Part shown: piece after piece, positions 53,092 through 63,641 of the stretch
Position numbering within the stretch: the first letter of the stretch is position 1
How the letters are laid out: the number at the start of each line of letters is the position of its first letter
DNA from: Azospirillum sp. OGB3
GTDB taxonomy: Bacteria > Pseudomonadota > Alphaproteobacteria > Azospirillales > Azospirillaceae
Direction of reading: 5' to 3'
Length of the DNA: 64,000 bases
NCBI RefSeq assembly: GCF_014192915.1
Contig: NZ_JACHYN010000022.1
Span: forward strand, 23,017-87,016
Translations under genes and position numbers: made by a program
The notes under the pieces: generated by a model
Told to the model about the DNA's origin: nothing
Database searches by the model: none
The model's input: only the letters and a program-made list of their open reading frames with translations

Positions 53092-54000
53092 ATGAACGTT
53101 GGTTTCATCGGTCTCGGCATCATGGGCCGCCCCATGGCCGGTCATCTGGCCGACGCCGGCCACACCCTGTTCGTCTACGACATCAACCCGGCCCCCGAAG
53201 ACCTGCTCGCCAAGGGCGCCACGGCCTGCGGCTCCAGCCGCGAGGTGGCGCAGAAGGCCGACATCGTCTTCACGATGGTGCCCGACACCCCCCATGTGCA
53301 GGCCGCTCTGTTCGGCCCGAACGGCGTCGCCGAGGGTCTGTCCGCCGGCAAGATCGTCGTGGACATGTCCTCGATCTCCCCGATCGAGACGAAGCAGTTC
53401 GCCCAGCGCATCAACGAGCTGGGCTGCGACTACCTCGACGCCCCGGTGTCCGGCGGTGAGGTCGGCGCCAAGGCCGCCTCGCTGACCATCATGGTCGGCG
53501 GGCCGGAGAAGGCCTTCGAGACGGTGAAGCCCCTGTTCGAGAAGATGGGCAAGAACATCACGCTGGTCGGCGGCAACGGCGACGGCCAGACGACGAAGGT
53601 GGCCAACCAGATCGTCGTCGCCCTGACCATCGAGGCGGTGGGCGAGGCGCTGCTGTTCGCGTCGAAGGCCGGCGCCGACCCGGCGAAGGTCCGTCAGGCC
53701 CTGATGGGCGGCTTCGCCTCCTCGCGCATCCTGGAGGTGCACGGCGAGCGCATGGTGAAGCGCACCTTCGATCCGGGCTTCCGCATCGAGCTGCACCAGA
53801 AGGACCTGAACCTGGCCTTGTCCGGCGCCCGCGCGCTCGGCGTGTCGCTGCCCAACACGGCGACCTGTCAGGAGCTGTTCAACGCCTGCGCCGCCCAGGG
53901 CGGCAAGGCCTGGGACCACTCCGGCATGGTCCGCGCGCTGGAACTGCTCGCCAACCACGAGATCGGCCAGAACCACCGCGTGACCGAACCCGCGGAGTGA
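53092..54000 (+). CDS. glxR: Tartronate semialdehyde reductase (2-hydroxy-3-oxopropionate reductase)
   Basis: A 302-residue beta-hydroxyacid dehydrogenase: MNVGFIGLGIMGRPMAGHLADAGH is the NAD(P) fold, DAPVSGGEVGAKAASLTIMVGG the substrate loop and GQTTKVANQIVVAL holds the catalytic Lys. It reduces tartronate semialdehyde to D-glycerate. It lies 40 nt after hyi, with GAGGACA before the ATG. Confidence 0.96.
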   Translation: MNVGFIGLGIMGRPMAGHLADAGHTLFVYDINPAPEDLLAKGATACGSSREVAQKADIVFTMVPDTPHVQAALFGPNGVAEGLSAGKIVVDMSSISPIETKQFAQRINELGCDYLDAPVSGGEVGAKAASLTIMVGGPEKAFETVKPLFEKMGKNITLVGGNGDGQTTKVANQIVVALTIEAVGEALLFASKAGADPAKVRQALMGGFASSRILEVHGERMVKRTFDPGFRIELHQKDLNLALSGARALGVSLPNTATCQELFNACAAQGGKAWDHSGMVRALELLANHEIGQNHRVTEPAE

Positions 54001-54004
54001 GACC

Positions 54005-54160
54005 GTTCGGCACCCCCTCTCCCGCCCCGGGAGAGGGAGGGGCCCGCCGCCATGCGGCGGGAGGGTGAGGGTGCCGCCAAGGATCAGTGCTTTGATCCTC
54101 GGCTTCACCCTCACCCGGCCCTTCGGGCCACCCTCTCCCGGGACGGGAGAGGGATACTTC
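54005..54160. repeat. Structured GC-rich repeat element between glxR and ttuD
   Basis: Nested inverted repeats: CCCTCTCCCG/GGGAGAGGG twice (about 54010 and 54130), CCCGCCGC/GCGGCGGG, AAGGATCA/TGATCCT and GGGTGAGGG/CCCTCACCC. The outer pairs could close the whole segment into one cruciform-like fold. It is a dispersed palindromic element type, not a gene. Confidence 0.75.
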
Positions 54161-54257
54161 TCCCCATTGCCCCCCGCGCCAAATCCGTTAGCATTCCCAG
54201 CACATGAGGACCGGCGCCGGTGAACGGCGCGGCTCAGGGAAGGGACAGAACCAGACC

Positions 54258-55520
54258 ATGACGACCACCGATCCCCGCGCGCTCCTGACCGACATGTTCC
54301 GCGCCGCCGTCGCCTCGGCGCAGCCGGCGCTGTGCGTGCCGCCGCATCTTCCGGAACCGCCGAAGGGCCGCACGGTCGTCGTCGGTGCCGGCAAGGCCGC
54401 GGCCTCCATGGCGAAGGCGGTGGAGGATCACTGGAAGGGGCCGCTGTCCGGTCTGGTCGTCACCCGCTACGGCCACAACGTGCCCTGCAAGCGGATCGAG
54501 GTGGTCGAGGCGTCGCACCCCGTGCCCGACGAGGCCGGCCAGCAGGCGGCCCGCCGCATCCTCGACATCGCCGCGTCGCTCGGCCCCGACGACCTGATGC
54601 TCTGCCTGATCTCCGGCGGCGGCTCCGCGCTGCTCGCCCTGCCCGCGCCGGGCATCAGCATGGCCGACAAGCAGGCGGTGTCCAAAGCGCTGCTCCGCTC
54701 CGGCGCGAACATCACCGAGATGAACTGCGTGCGCAAACACCTGTCCGCGATCAAGGGCGGGCGGCTGGCGGCGGCCACCAAGGCGCGGGTGGTCTCGCTG
54801 GTCATCTCCGATGTGCCGGGCGACGATCTGTCGGTGATTGCCTCCGGCCCCACCGTGCCCGACCCGACCAGCTACGCCGACGCTCTGGCCGTTCTGGAGA
54901 AGTACGGGATCACCCCGCCGCAGCCGGTCATGGACCATCTGCTGGCCGGGCGCGACGAGAGCCCGAAGCCCGGCGACCCGCGGCTGGAGCGCGTCAGCAC
55001 GATCCTGGTCGCCACCCCGCAGATGGCGCTGGAGCGCGCGGCGGAGGTTGCCCGCAAGGCCGGCGTCACCCCGGTCATCCTCGGCAACGCGCTGGAGGGC
55101 GAGTCGCGCGAGGTGGCGCTCGTCCATGCCGGCATCGCCCGCCAAATCGTCGAGCACGACCAGCCCGCGGCCAAGCCCTGCGTCCTGCTGTCCGGCGGCG
55201 AGACCACGGTGACGGTGCGCGGCAAGGGCCGCGGAGGGCGCAACGCTGAATTCCTTCTGGCCCTGACCGTGGCGCTGGACGGAATGAAGGGCGTGCACGC
55301 CCTGGCCGCCGACACCGACGGCATCGACGGGACGGAGGACAACGCCGGCGCCCTGCTCGCCCCCGACACGCTGGCCCGCGCCGCCGAGACCGGCGTCAAC
55401 GCCAAGGAGCGCTTGGCCGACAACGACGGCTACAGCTTCTTCAGCGCGCTCGGCGACCTGCTGGTGACCGGGCCGACCCTGACCAACGTCAACGACTTCC
55501 GCGCCGTTCTGGTCCTGTAA
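54258..55520 (+). CDS. ttuD: Glycerate 2-kinase (MOFRL family)
   Basis: A 420-residue kinase of the TtuD/GckA type: TVVVGAGKAAASMAKAVEDHW, EASHPVPDEAGQQAARRIL, LCLISGGGSALLALPAPGIS, MNCVRKHLSAIKGGRLAAA and the C-terminal MOFRL part (GRGGRNAEFLLALTVAL, ADTDGIDGTEDNAGAL). It phosphorylates D-glycerate to 2-phosphoglycerate, closing the route from glyoxylate into glycolysis, just above pyruvate kinase. The ATG at 54258 fits the family N terminus. Confidence 0.96.
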   Translation: MTTTDPRALLTDMFRAAVASAQPALCVPPHLPEPPKGRTVVVGAGKAAASMAKAVEDHWKGPLSGLVVTRYGHNVPCKRIEVVEASHPVPDEAGQQAARRILDIAASLGPDDLMLCLISGGGSALLALPAPGISMADKQAVSKALLRSGANITEMNCVRKHLSAIKGGRLAAATKARVVSLVISDVPGDDLSVIASGPTVPDPTSYADALAVLEKYGITPPQPVMDHLLAGRDESPKPGDPRLERVSTILVATPQMALERAAEVARKAGVTPVILGNALEGESREVALVHAGIARQIVEHDQPAAKPCVLLSGGETTVTVRGKGRGGRNAEFLLALTVALDGMKGVHALAADTDGIDGTEDNAGALLAPDTLARAAETGVNAKERLADNDGYSFFSALGDLLVTGPTLTNVNDFRAVLVL

Positions 55521-55649
55521 GCGGCGGGGCGTCGCCGGCCGATTTGATATATCACTTACGGCCAGGGCGGCGCCCGCTCACGAAAATTTGTTGATGACTC
55601 CACGGATTATCCGCCACACTCACCGTCAAGGCATCACGAATATGGCGTC

Positions 55650-55659
55650 TGGCATGCCA
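55650..55659. promoter_or_regulatory. GntR-type dyad TGGCATGCCA upstream of oxlT1
   Basis: Perfect palindrome in CGTCTGGCATGCCAACAGC, 117 nt before the oxlT1 start, in the 255-nt gap after ttuD, which suggests that oxlT1 has its own promoter. Confidence 0.6.
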
Positions 55660-55775
55660 ACAGCATGCAACCGGATTGCCCCGTTCGAAGGATAAAGCGA
55701 AGCGGTCGGGCACCCAACGCACCCCGCGCGCGCCAGGACAAGAACGAGACAGCGGACCCATCCGGGAGGAACCAT

Positions 55776-57074
55776 ATGCGCCAAACCGGTGCGCGGAGCG
55801 CCCTGCCTGTCGGCGGGCGTTGGATGCAGTTGCTTGCCGGCGTCATCTGCATGTCGATGATCGCCAATCTCCAGTACGGGTGGACCCTCTTCGTCGAACC
55901 CATCGACGACAAGCACGGCTGGGGCCGTGCGGCCATCCAGGTGGCCTTCACCATCTTCATCGTCACCGAAACATGGCTGGTGCCCGTCGAGGGCTGGTTC
56001 GTCGACCGCTTCGGCCCGCGGATCGTCGTGCTGTTCGGCTCGGTGCTCTGCGCCGCCTCCTGGGCGTTGAACGCGGTGGCGGATTCGCTGCTCGTGCTCT
56101 ACGTCGCGGCGGCCATCGGCGGCATCGGGGCGGGCGCCGTCTACGGCACCTGCGTGGGCAACGCGCTGAAATGGTTTCCCGACCGGCGCGGACTGGCCGC
56201 CGGCATCACCGCGGCGGGCTTCGGCGCCGGCTCCGCCCTGACGGTGGTGCCCATCGCCACGATGATCGAGACCTCGGGCTACGAGGCGACCTTCATGGCC
56301 TTCGGTCTGGGTCAGGGGCTCGTCGTCTTCGCGCTCGCTTGGCTGCTGGTCGCCCCGCCCTCCGCTCCCCTCGCCCGCGGCGGCTTCGCCGTCCCGCCCG
56401 CGCAGCGGCAATACACGCCGAGCCAGATGGTCCGCACCCCGGTCTTCTGGGTCATGTACGCCATGTTCGTCATGGTGGCCGGCGGCGGGCTGATGGCGAC
56501 GGCCCAGCTCGGCCCGATCGCACAGGATTTCGGGCTGGCCCACGCGCCGGTCAGCATCCTCGGCCTGACCCTGCCCGCTTTGACCTTCGCCCTGTCCATC
56601 GACCGGGTGCTGAACGGGCTGACGCGCCCCTTCTTCGGCTGGGTGTCCGACCACATCGGGCGCGAGAACACCATGTTCATCGCCTTCGCCATCGAGGCGG
56701 TGGGCATCGTCGCGCTCAGCCTCTACGGCCGCGACCCGGTGGCCTTCGTGCTGCTGACCGGTCTGGTCTTCTTCGCCTGGGGCGAGATCTACAGCCTGTT
56801 CCCGGCCTGCTGCGCCGACACCTTCGGGTCGAAGTTCGCGGCGAGCAACGCCGGCCTGCTCTACACCGCCAAGGGCACCGCGGCGCTGCTGATCCCCTTC
56901 GCCAACATCATCGCCGACGCGACGGGAAGCTGGCACGCCGTCTTCCTGCTGGCCGCCGCGGTCAACGCGCTGGCCGCGGTCCTGGCGCTCTTCGTCCTGC
57001 GCCCGATGAGGAACCGCATGGCCGCCGAGTCGCTGGGCACGCACAACGGCCGGAGCGTGACGGCAACGCCCTGA
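55776..57074 (+). CDS. OxlT-type MFS transporter 1 (oxalate/formate antiporter family)
   Basis: A 432-residue, 12-helix MFS protein. It shares with Oxalobacter OxlT the early block MQLLAGVICMSMIANLQYGWTLFVEPI, GAGAVYGTCVGNALKWFPDRRGLAAG, the Arg in NGLTRPFFGWVSDHIGRENTMF and the Lys in LLYTAKGTAALL, residues that bind the dicarboxylate in OxlT. No oxalyl-CoA decarboxylase or formyl-CoA transferase lies near, so the substrate may instead be glyoxylate, glycolate or a related acid. ATG at 55776 follows GGGAGGAACC. Confidence 0.9.
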   Translation: MRQTGARSALPVGGRWMQLLAGVICMSMIANLQYGWTLFVEPIDDKHGWGRAAIQVAFTIFIVTETWLVPVEGWFVDRFGPRIVVLFGSVLCAASWALNAVADSLLVLYVAAAIGGIGAGAVYGTCVGNALKWFPDRRGLAAGITAAGFGAGSALTVVPIATMIETSGYEATFMAFGLGQGLVVFALAWLLVAPPSAPLARGGFAVPPAQRQYTPSQMVRTPVFWVMYAMFVMVAGGGLMATAQLGPIAQDFGLAHAPVSILGLTLPALTFALSIDRVLNGLTRPFFGWVSDHIGRENTMFIAFAIEAVGIVALSLYGRDPVAFVLLTGLVFFAWGEIYSLFPACCADTFGSKFAASNAGLLYTAKGTAALLIPFANIIADATGSWHAVFLLAAAVNALAAVLALFVLRPMRNRMAAESLGTHNGRSVTATP

Positions 57075-57115
57075 CGCTCCTTTCCCCTCCCCCGCTCGGG
57101 GAAGGAGCCGAAGCG

Positions 57116-57145
57116 AGGGGGCGCCCGCGAGGGCGTCCCCTTTTC
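57116..57145 (+). terminator. Terminator between oxlT1 and thiC
   Basis: GGGGGCGCCC-GCGA-GGGCGTCCCC followed by TTTT on the plus strand, 42 nt after the oxlT1 stop and just before the convergent thiC stop. Confidence 0.75.
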
Positions 57146-57155
57146 GATTCGGACG

Positions 57156-58997
<1,842 letters not shown>

Positions 58998-59127
58998 CTG
59001 CTGTGGATCTCCATCGCACATAGGATCGTTGGAGACCCGGGTGTGACGGAGCGGCAGAACGGACGACCGGAGCGGTCCCCATGGAGGGGTGCGCGATGGG
59101 GGTGCGCGTGACCGTGGCCCGTTTGTT

Positions 59128-59220
59128 CCTGTCCCTACGCCGGTACGACCCGGATCAGGTTCAAAGGGTTCGGCGCCTTACGGCATCATCTCAGCCCCGT
59201 GCTATGGGGCTCCCCTTGGA
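59128..59220 (-). promoter_or_regulatory. TPP riboswitch (THI element) of thiC
   Basis: Minus strand order: GGGGAGCCCC, then GGGGCTGAGATGATGCC (the CUGAGA pyrimidine-binding motif), then ACCCTTTGAACCTGATC and GGTCGTACCGGCGTAGGGA. These are the conserved THI-box parts in the right order and spacing. It ends 130 nt before thiC, leaving room for an expression platform that blocks translation or transcription when TPP is plentiful. Confidence 0.95.
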
Positions 59221-59305
59221 ACGTCGCCATGCTGAACCATCCGCCCCACCCACGTCAACGCGTTTGACGGCGAATCCCGCCGGATCAATGCAATTGACGC
59301 GATTC

Positions 59306-59314
59306 TGGTATCCA
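59306..59314. promoter_or_regulatory. GntR-type dyad (imperfect) upstream of the 62-aa gene
   Basis: TTCTGGTATCCATTA: one half matches the family, the other is degenerate. It lies in the spacer between TTGACG (59294) and TATCTG (59316). Confidence 0.45.
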
Positions 59315-59319
59315 TTATC

Positions 59320-59329
59320 TGGTATACAA
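59320..59329. promoter_or_regulatory. GntR-type dyad TGGTATACAA upstream of the 62-aa gene
   Basis: TATCTGGTATACAAAATCC, one mismatch from the perfect palindrome and matching in flanks. It sits 14 nt after the first site, at the -10/+1 region. Confidence 0.55.
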
Positions 59330-59416
59330 AATCCTATTGCGCAGCCTGAGCCGGGTCGCTATGTTGCATCACAACAACAAAAGCAACGCCCCTCCCGAGT
59401 GCCCGGAGCCCGTCCC

Positions 59417-59605
59417 ATGCTCGAATCCCAGTTGATCGCCTTCGTCGCCCTGGCCGGCCTGATGGGCCACGGCCTGACACTGCTGATGCGGGAGGACGAC
59501 GAGTGGAATTCCGATCCGCAGGACGAGCAGCCGGACGGCCTCTGGTCGTCGGACCGCTTCAACCAGTTCGGCGAGGGCCACAACCGCCCCTTCTTCCTGG
59601 AATGA
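59417..59605 (+). CDS. 62-residue single-pass membrane peptide
   Basis: An N-terminal hydrophobic helix (SQLIAFVALAGLMGHGLTLLM, residues about 4-24) leads to an acidic tail with EDDEWNSDPQDEQPDGLW and FNQFGEGHNRPFFLE. I do not recognise a family. The ATG at 59417 follows CGGAGCCC. It is convergent with oxlT2 and has its own promoter bearing two GntR-type dyads like those at the transporter genes, so it may belong to the same regulon, perhaps as a small partner of a transporter. That is inference. Confidence 0.6.
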   Translation: MLESQLIAFVALAGLMGHGLTLLMREDDEWNSDPQDEQPDGLWSSDRFNQFGEGHNRPFFLE

Positions 59606-59608
59606 AAG

Positions 59609-59640
59609 AAGGCCGCCGCGCGGGGTGCGCGCGGCGGCCA
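59609..59640. terminator. Hairpin between the 62-aa gene and oxlT2
   Basis: GGCCGCCGCGC pairs with GCGCGGCGGCC around a short loop, directly after the stop. There is no clear T tract, so it may only stall or protect the transcript. Confidence 0.55.
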
Positions 59641-59677
59641 TCATCCGAGACAAGAAACCTGAAGCTTCGCGGACCGG

Positions 59678-61024
59678 TCAGTGGCCGGGCTGCACCGCCA
59701 GCCCACCCGCACCCTGCTGGGCGGCGAGTTCGGCGTTGCGGGCATGGTGCTTGCGCAACATGGGCCGCAGGATCGCGATGGCGCAGAAGGCCGCAATGAG
59801 GTCCATGGTGGCGCAGATGTAGAGCACGGTCGCCCAGGTGCCGGTGGCTTCCATCAGCAGGTTGCCCAGCGGGACCAGGAGGGCCGCGACGCCCTTGGCG
59901 CAGTACAGCACGCCGTAGATCTTCGCCGCGTGCTTGGTGCCGAAGGTGTCCGCCGAGGTCGCGCTGAACAGGCTGTACACTTCGCCCCAGGCCAGGAACA
60001 CCAGACCCGACAGGATCAGGAACATGATCGGGTCGTGGCCGAAGCGGCTGAGCATCAGGATGCCGAGGCCTTCGAAGGTGAAGGCGATGAACATCGTCGC
60101 TTCACGGCCGATGTGGTCGGAGACGAAGCCGAACAGCGGACGGGAGATGCCGTTCATCACGCGGTCGAGCATCAGCGCGAAGGGCAGAGCCGCCATGGTG
60201 ATGCCGAACAGGCTGATCGGAGCTTCCTTCACGCCCAGATCGTGAGCGATCACGCCGAGCTGGGCCACCGCCATCAGACCGCCCGAGACGGTGCAGATGA
60301 ACATGACCATCATGACCCAGAACACCGGCGTCTGCAGCGCTTCCTTCAGCGTGTAGTCGCGACGGGACTGCAGGACCTTGGTCGAGGCCTTCACCTGATC
60401 CTTCTGCGGGGCGCGCAGGAAGAAGGCGGCGATGAGGATGATCGTGCCCTGCAGCAGGCCGAACCAGAAGAAGGTCGCCTGGTAGCCCGAGGAGTGGATC
60501 ATGTTGGCGATCGGCAGGATGGTCACGGCCGAGCCGGCGCCGTAGCCGCCCGCGGTCAGGCCGACGGCGAGGCCGCGCTTGTCCGGGAACCACTTCAGGG
60601 CGCTGTTGACGCAGGTGGCGTAGACGCAGCCGACGCCGACGCCGCCGATGGCCGAGCCGACATAGAGCATGCCGAGCGAGCCGGCGTAGCTGTCGATGAT
60701 CCAGGAGAGGCCGGTCATCACGCCGCCGAAGGCGACGATGGCACGGGGGCCGTAGCGGTCGATGAAGTAGCCTTCGATGGGGGTCAGCCAGGTCTGGACG
60801 ACGACGAAGACGGTAAAGGCGGTCTGGATCGAAGCGCGGGTCCAGCCGTGGGTAGCCTGGATTTCCGGCACGAAGAGCGTCCAGGCATACTGGATGTTGG
60901 CCGCGGCCACCATGCAGACGATGCCGACGACGATCTGCATCCAGCGCGCGCCATCGGAAATGGGCGCCTGCGAGCCGCCGGAACTGTTAAAAGCTGGCCT
61001 CTGGGATTCTGTCGATCCAACCAT
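59678..61024 (-). CDS. OxlT-type MFS transporter 2
   Basis: A 448-residue, 12-helix paralogue of OxlT1: WMQIVVGIVCMVAAANIQYAWTLFVPEI, GCVYATCVNSALKWFPDKRGLAVG, Arg in NGISRPLFGFVSDHIGREATMF and Lys in LYCAKGVAALL are kept. It has fewer Ala/Gly-rich changes and closer spacing to classical oxalate:formate antiporters. ATG 61024 (or 61027) follows GGGAGGGA. A GntR-type dyad lies 200 nt upstream. Two such genes flanking thiC suggest uptake of related C2/C3 acids. Confidence 0.9.
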   Translation of the reverse strand: MVGSTESQRPAFNSSGGSQAPISDGARWMQIVVGIVCMVAAANIQYAWTLFVPEIQATHGWTRASIQTAFTVFVVVQTWLTPIEGYFIDRYGPRAIVAFGGVMTGLSWIIDSYAGSLGMLYVGSAIGGVGVGCVYATCVNSALKWFPDKRGLAVGLTAGGYGAGSAVTILPIANMIHSSGYQATFFWFGLLQGTIILIAAFFLRAPQKDQVKASTKVLQSRRDYTLKEALQTPVFWVMMVMFICTVSGGLMAVAQLGVIAHDLGVKEAPISLFGITMAALPFALMLDRVMNGISRPLFGFVSDHIGREATMFIAFTFEGLGILMLSRFGHDPIMFLILSGLVFLAWGEVYSLFSATSADTFGTKHAAKIYGVLYCAKGVAALLVPLGNLLMEATGTWATVLYICATMDLIAAFCAIAILRPMLRKHHARNAELAAQQGAGGLAVQPGH

Positions 61025-61223
61025 CATTCCCTCCCGTGGGATTGCGACGCTTTGATACCGGGCATGAGGGTCCCCTTGAGCCGGCGAGGCGGTGTCCGAG
61101 CGAGCGTCCGCATCGCCGCGTCATGGGCGGCCTTGTTCCGTGCCGATGTGAGTCATGGTTCAATGATGAGCTGGAGAGCCGGTCACGCTGTCCCTGCGTT
61201 CGTGGCGCTCCAGATACGGCATA

Positions 61224-61233
61224 TGGTATGCCA
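61224..61233. promoter_or_regulatory. GntR-type dyad TGGTATGCCA upstream of oxlT2
   Basis: Minus strand TTCCTGGCATACCATATGC. It overlaps the possible -10 box CATACC that follows TTGCCA by 16 nt, the same layout as at 43427. Confidence 0.58.
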
Positions 61234-61283
61234 GGAACATGATTGTTGGCAACACGAACTTTTGGCGCGTTGCGCTTTTCATC

Positions 61284-61312
61284 CAAAAATTTTTCGGGCT
61301 TTCGAAAGCCGG
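61284..61312 (-). terminator. Terminator after the MFS gene at 61394
   Basis: Perfect palindrome GGCTTTCGAAAGCC (61297-61310) followed on the minus strand by CGAAAAATTTTT. It is 80 nt after the MFS stop. Confidence 0.6.
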
Positions 61313-61393
61313 ACAGCCCAGAGGGTCATCCCCGCCCTGTGGACGGGGCTCCATGGCGTCCTCGTGATTGGATGAACGAGGCGCCGACCGGCT

Positions 61394-62611
61394 TCAGACG
61401 GTCGCGGACGCGGCGCGGGACGAGCCGGTGACGGCGAGCGCCGCGATGGCCGCCGCCAACGGCACGAAGGATACCCAGAGCACCGTGTCCCAGCCGAACG
61501 CCGCCAGCAGCCCGCCGGACGCGAAGGACCCCAGGGCCATCGTGCCGAACACGATGAAGTCGTTGAGCGACTGCACCTGCGTTTTCTCCTCCGGACGGTG
61601 GCACTCCAGGACGAGCGCGGAAGCGCCGAGGAAGCCGAAGTTCCAGCCGACTCCCAGCAGGATCAGGCTGACCCAGAAATGCATCACATCGACGCCCCCC
61701 AGCCCCACCACGGCGGAGGCGGCGATCAGGCCCAGGCCGGCAAACACGATGCGGGACGCGCCGAAACGCTCGGCCAGCCGTCCGGTGACGAAGCTCGGGG
61801 CGTACATGGCGATCACGTGCCATTGCAGGCCGAGGTTCGACACCTCCTGCGACAGACCGCACAGCCGCATCGCCAGCGGGGCTGCCGTCATGATGAAATT
61901 CATCAGAAGATAGGAGACGACGCCGCACAGCACGGCGGTGACGAATCGCGGCTGGCGCGCAATGACTCCGAGCGGCCGTCCCCTGGCGGACTCCGCCGCG
62001 GTCGGCATCGGCAGCCGCACGCCGACCAGCACCAGCGCGGACAGCGCCGCCACGGCGGCCTGGGCGAGGAAGGTCGCCAGGAACAGGTGCGGCGGCCAGA
62101 CGTCCATGGTGACGGTGACGAGCTGCGGTCCGATCACCCCGGCGAACACCCCGCCCGCCATCACGGCCGACATGGCCCGCGGGCGCCGTTCCGGTTCGAC
62201 GCAATCCGTCGCCGCGAAACGGAAGGACAGGACCACGGCGGCGTAGGCGCCCCCGGGGATCATCGCCGCGCAGAACAGCCAGAAGCTCCCCAGAATCACC
62301 GCCAGGGCGGACAGCAGCCCGACGAGCACGCCGCAGCCCGTCCCCGCCAGGAAGGCGGCGCGCCGCCCATGGCGCCGGGCAATGGCCCCGGCGGGAATGG
62401 TGCAGACCGCCATGCCCACGACGAAGACGGAAAGCGGCAACGTTGCCAGCGCCGGGCTGGGAGCCAGCGTGTTCCCGACGATGGCCCCCGTCGCGTAGAC
62501 GACCACCGCGTTGGCGCCGGCCAGCGCCTGCGCGGTCGCCAGCCGCAGAACGTTCGCCGTCCCGTGAGCATAGAGGCCCTGTGCATAAGGGGTGGTGTCG
62601 GCTTGGCTCAT
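61394..62611 (-). CDS. MFS transporter
   Basis: A 405-residue, 12-helix major facilitator. The first half has LPLSVFVVGMAVCTIPAGAIARRHGRRAAFLAGTGCGVLVG (in blocks), the helix 2-3 loop motif with ARRHGRR; the second half has GRLAERFGASRIVFAGLGL. The type (YfcJ/NreB-like) does not give a substrate. It is divergent from a LysR gene with a 104-nt gap, a usual regulator-transporter pair. Confidence 0.88.
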   Translation of the reverse strand: MSQADTTPYAQGLYAHGTANVLRLATAQALAGANAVVVYATGAIVGNTLAPSPALATLPLSVFVVGMAVCTIPAGAIARRHGRRAAFLAGTGCGVLVGLLSALAVILGSFWLFCAAMIPGGAYAAVVLSFRFAATDCVEPERRPRAMSAVMAGGVFAGVIGPQLVTVTMDVWPPHLFLATFLAQAAVAALSALVLVGVRLPMPTAAESARGRPLGVIARQPRFVTAVLCGVVSYLLMNFIMTAAPLAMRLCGLSQEVSNLGLQWHVIAMYAPSFVTGRLAERFGASRIVFAGLGLIAASAVVGLGGVDVMHFWVSLILLGVGWNFGFLGASALVLECHRPEEKTQVQSLNDFIVFGTMALGSFASGGLLAAFGWDTVLWVSFVPLAAAIAALAVTGSSRAASATV

Positions 62612-62666
62612 GACGGTCCTCGGAACTGGCTCTGTGGCGGTTGCCCCAGGCTTACCGACGCGCCAT

Positions 62667-62692
62667 CATGAATAAAAGTGGTATGTTCTCAT
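62667..62692. promoter_or_regulatory. Possible LysR site in the MFS/lysR gap
   Basis: TGAA and TTCTCA ends around a T-N11-A-type AT-rich core, at the place expected for a LysR regulator of a divergent gene. The match is loose. Confidence 0.3.
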
Positions 62693-62715
62693 GATTGGAT
62701 GAGCCGGAGTCATGA

Positions 62716-63603
62716 ATGCTTGATCGCCAGATCCTTGCGATCCTGCGGGAGGTGGATCGGGTGGGCAGCGTCACCGCCGCCGCCGAACGCCTGAATCTCA
62801 GCCAGTCGGCGCTGAGCCACACGATGCGCAAGTTCGAGGAGCGCTGCGGCGTCGAAATCTGGACGAAGAAGGGGCGGAGCCTCCGCTTCACCCAGGCTGG
62901 CCAGCATCTCCTGGCGCTGGCGCAGCGCCTGTTGCCGCAGTTCGAGCACGCCGAACGGGTTCTCGCCGATTTCGCGTCGGGCCGCCGCGGGGCGTTCCGG
63001 GTGGGCATGGAATGCCATCCCTGCCAAGCTTGGCTGATGCGGATGACCGCCCGCTATCTCACGCAATGGCCGGACGTGGATTTCGAGGTCCGCACCGCCT
63101 TCCGCTTCGACGGCTTGGCCGCGCTGCTCGACAACGAGATCGACCTGCTGATCACGCCCGACCCCATCGAGACTGCCGACGTCCTCTTCACGCCGGTCTT
63201 CGACTACGAACTCGTCCTCGTGGTGCATGACGCGCATCCGCTCGCCGCGCGGGGCGTGGCGCAGCCCGAAGACCTGCGTGCGGAGGAGCTGATCACGGTC
63301 CCGGTCAGCCTGGAGCGGCTGGATGTCTACACCCGCTTCCTCGTCCCCGCCCATTGCCGTCCGCGTCGCCACAAGACCGCGGAGTCGACCGACCTGATGC
63401 TCCAGCTCGCCGCCGCCCGGCGCGGGGTCACTGTCCTGCCGGACTGGCTGGTGCGGGAAGACGGTGCCGGCCTGCCCGTCCGATGCGTGCGGCTGGGAAG
63501 CGAGGGAATCGGCAAGAGCATTCATCTCGGCGTCCGCCGCGGCGAGGAGAGCGTGGACTACATCGCCGGCTTCCTTGCCCTCGCCCGGATGATCGATCGG
63601 TAG
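62716..63603 (+). CDS. LysR-family transcriptional regulator
   Basis: A 295-residue LysR protein: HTH at 1-60 (ILREVDRVGSVTAAAERLNLSQSALSHTMRKFEERCGVEIW, in blocks) and a substrate-binding domain starting FRVGMECHPCQAWLMRM, close to MetR (ECHxCxxWL). MetR-like proteins respond to homocysteine or other sulfur amino acids, so methionine or a related compound could be the effector. It is divergent from the MFS gene and probably regulates it. Confidence 0.92.
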   Translation: MLDRQILAILREVDRVGSVTAAAERLNLSQSALSHTMRKFEERCGVEIWTKKGRSLRFTQAGQHLLALAQRLLPQFEHAERVLADFASGRRGAFRVGMECHPCQAWLMRMTARYLTQWPDVDFEVRTAFRFDGLAALLDNEIDLLITPDPIETADVLFTPVFDYELVLVVHDAHPLAARGVAQPEDLRAEELITVPVSLERLDVYTRFLVPAHCRPRRHKTAESTDLMLQLAAARRGVTVLPDWLVREDGAGLPVRCVRLGSEGIGKSIHLGVRRGEESVDYIAGFLALARMIDR

Positions 63604-63607
63604 GAGT

Positions 63608-63641
63608 AAAAAAAATGGCCGTGCTGTTTCCAGCACGGCCA
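63608..63641 (-). terminator. Strong terminator (T8) on the minus strand
   Basis: Perfect 10-bp stem with GAAA loop, then A/T8. It lies between the lysR stop and the structured segment. Confidence 0.93.

Larger units (their letters stand above)
61025..61393. other. Intergenic region upstream of oxlT2
   Basis: 369 bases between two minus-strand genes. It holds the GntR-type dyad at 61224 with a possible promoter (TTGCCA, 16-nt spacer, CATACC, minus strand), and a terminator of the upstream MFS gene near 61297. No coding frame is convincing. Confidence 0.5.

Noticed and set aside
59081..59416. Longer N terminus for the 62-residue peptide
   Set aside because: It would run through the TPP riboswitch (antisense) and the promoter with the dyads; the ATG at 59417 has a usable ribosome-binding site.
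62670..62690. TGGTATG in the MFS/lysR gap as another GntR-type dyad
   Set aside because: Only one half-site matches and the flanks differ; it is more likely part of a LysR site.
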